Source: CAVWTN01 sp963757945
GTDB lineage: Bacteria > Vulcanimicrobiota > Vulcanimicrobiia > Vulcanimicrobiales > Vulcanimicrobiaceae
NCBI GenBank assembly: GCA_963757945.1
Contig: CAVWTN010000001.1
Span: 1-64,000, forward strand
DNA: 64,000 nt
Direction: 5' to 3'
Under the pieces are notes generated by a model. It did not search any database and was not told where the DNA came from. It worked only from the letters and a program-made list of their open reading frames with translations. Both the position numbers and the translations under genes were made by a program. Numbering within the stretch: position 1 is the stretch's first letter; every line of letters begins with the position of its first letter. Shown piece after piece: positions 63,568 to 64,000 of this stretch.

Positions 63568-64000
63568 GTGTCGCGTGAGGTTGTGAAACAGGTCGGCGGG
63601 CGCGCCTATCGGTATCGCGTCGAGAGCTATCGCGACGCGGAATCGGGGAGATCGCGCGCCCGCTGGACGTACCTCGGGAAGGTCGATTCGGGCGACGCCG
63701 CCGCGACGATCCCGCCGGTCGCGGCACGGCGACCCGATGCGACGCGCGGGCGTCTGATCGCGGCACTCGCCGCCTTGCTCGAGCAGCGGCCCTACGGTGA
63801 AATCACGGCGAGCTCGATCGCGACGGCGGCCGAATGTGCCCATGGGACCTTCTACCGCCATTTCAAGGACAAGCGCGCGGCGCTCGATGCGCTGCTGGAC
63901 GACGTCCGTGCGCGGGCCGCACGCGAGCGGCCGAGCTTCGAAGGAGACGTCGGGTCGCTGGACGTCGAGCGTGCTCGCGTCGCTGCCTGGGCCGCCGCCA
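63568..64000 (+). CDS. TetR-family regulator with unusual N-terminal module (partial)
   Basis: This gene starts at GTG, with GGGGGA seven bases upstream, and runs off the window after 144 codons. The first 45 residues (VKQVGGRAYRYRVESYRD, then RSRARWTYLGKVD) form a beta-rich module not found in ordinary TetR proteins; it resembles the N-terminal module of some IS-type transposases. A TetR helix-turn-helix follows (about 63-110: ITASSIATAAECAHGTFYRHFKDK). The ligand domain is mostly outside the window. It is divergent from the DHA2 exporter and probably represses that gene and itself. Confidence 0.85.
   Translation, partial: MSREVVKQVGGRAYRYRVESYRDAESGRSRARWTYLGKVDSGDAAATIPPVAARRPDATRGRLIAALAALLEQRPYGEITASSIATAAECAHGTFYRHFKDKRAALDALLDDVRARAARERPSFEGDVGSLDVERARVAAWAAA

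Overview
The window is high-GC DNA, densely packed and almost entirely chromosomal in character. The gene content suggests a diderm-type aerobic heterotroph: cytochrome c, muropeptide recycling, FeoAB, a propionyl-CoA to methylmalonyl-CoA route with an actinobacterial-style epsilon subunit, ClpC, and branched-chain amino acid uptake. No rRNA, tRNA or ribosomal protein gene is present to place it. A little-cultured phylum such as Eremiobacterota/Vulcanimicrobiota or a relative would fit, but this is an inference from gene flavour, not a demonstrated assignment. Coupled starts (ATGA, GTGA, TGATG overlaps) are very frequent, and several genes appear to use unusual start codons (CTG, possibly ATC).

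Layout. 1-7.0 kb: a lipoprotein, then a minus-strand signalling operon (five-PAS histidine kinase, receiver protein, receiver-PAS-GGDEF-EAL protein). 7.2-13.9 kb: small membrane proteins, a monoheme cytochrome c, an atypical SDR, an orphan radical SAM protein, MscL with a zinc-ribbon tail and a secreted M3 peptidase. 14.0-16.6 kb: feoA-feoB plus a Cys-rich small membrane protein behind a promoter overlapped by a double palindromic operator. 16.6-20.7 kb: a polar amino acid ABC transporter with a divergent MarR-GNAT fusion. 20.9-25.1 kb: PadR regulator with DHA2 exporter, a YcaQ-like glycosylase family protein and two small genes. 25.1-30.7 kb: a coupled five-gene operon for peptidoglycan amino-sugar recovery (nagZ, serine hydrolase, anmK, GlcNAc-kinase-like, murQ). 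30.7-33.7 kb: secreted protein, DUF4127 protein and a CorA variant. 33.7-41.1 kb: mce and mcmA, an RsbW-like kinase, an arginine-deiminase family enzyme and the pccB-epsilon-pccA operon. 41.2-48.2 kb: GNAT, twin-ABC ATPase, PepF-like peptidase, SufT/MIP18-like protein and MgtA. 48.2-51.7 kb: livHMGF without a binding protein. 51.7-52.4 kb: two related ribbon-helix-helix-like genes facing each other. 52.6-60.0 kb: clpC, a SWIM-SNF2 helicase and an acyl-CoA ligase. 60.0-61.6 kb: an IS110-family (IS1111-type) element with a candidate bridge RNA. 61.67-61.82 kb: a large three-way palindrome. 61.9-64.0 kb: a second DHA2 exporter with a divergent TetR gene cut by the window end.

The most noteworthy observations are the IS1111-type element, whose 3' non-coding region folds into a bridge-RNA-like loop carrying insertion-site sequences; the nested palindrome beside it; the feo operator, with a similar single palindrome upstream of the cytochrome gene; the CTG start of pccA; and the five 408-bp tandem PAS repeats. 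All coordinates and motifs were read by eye; no database search was run.
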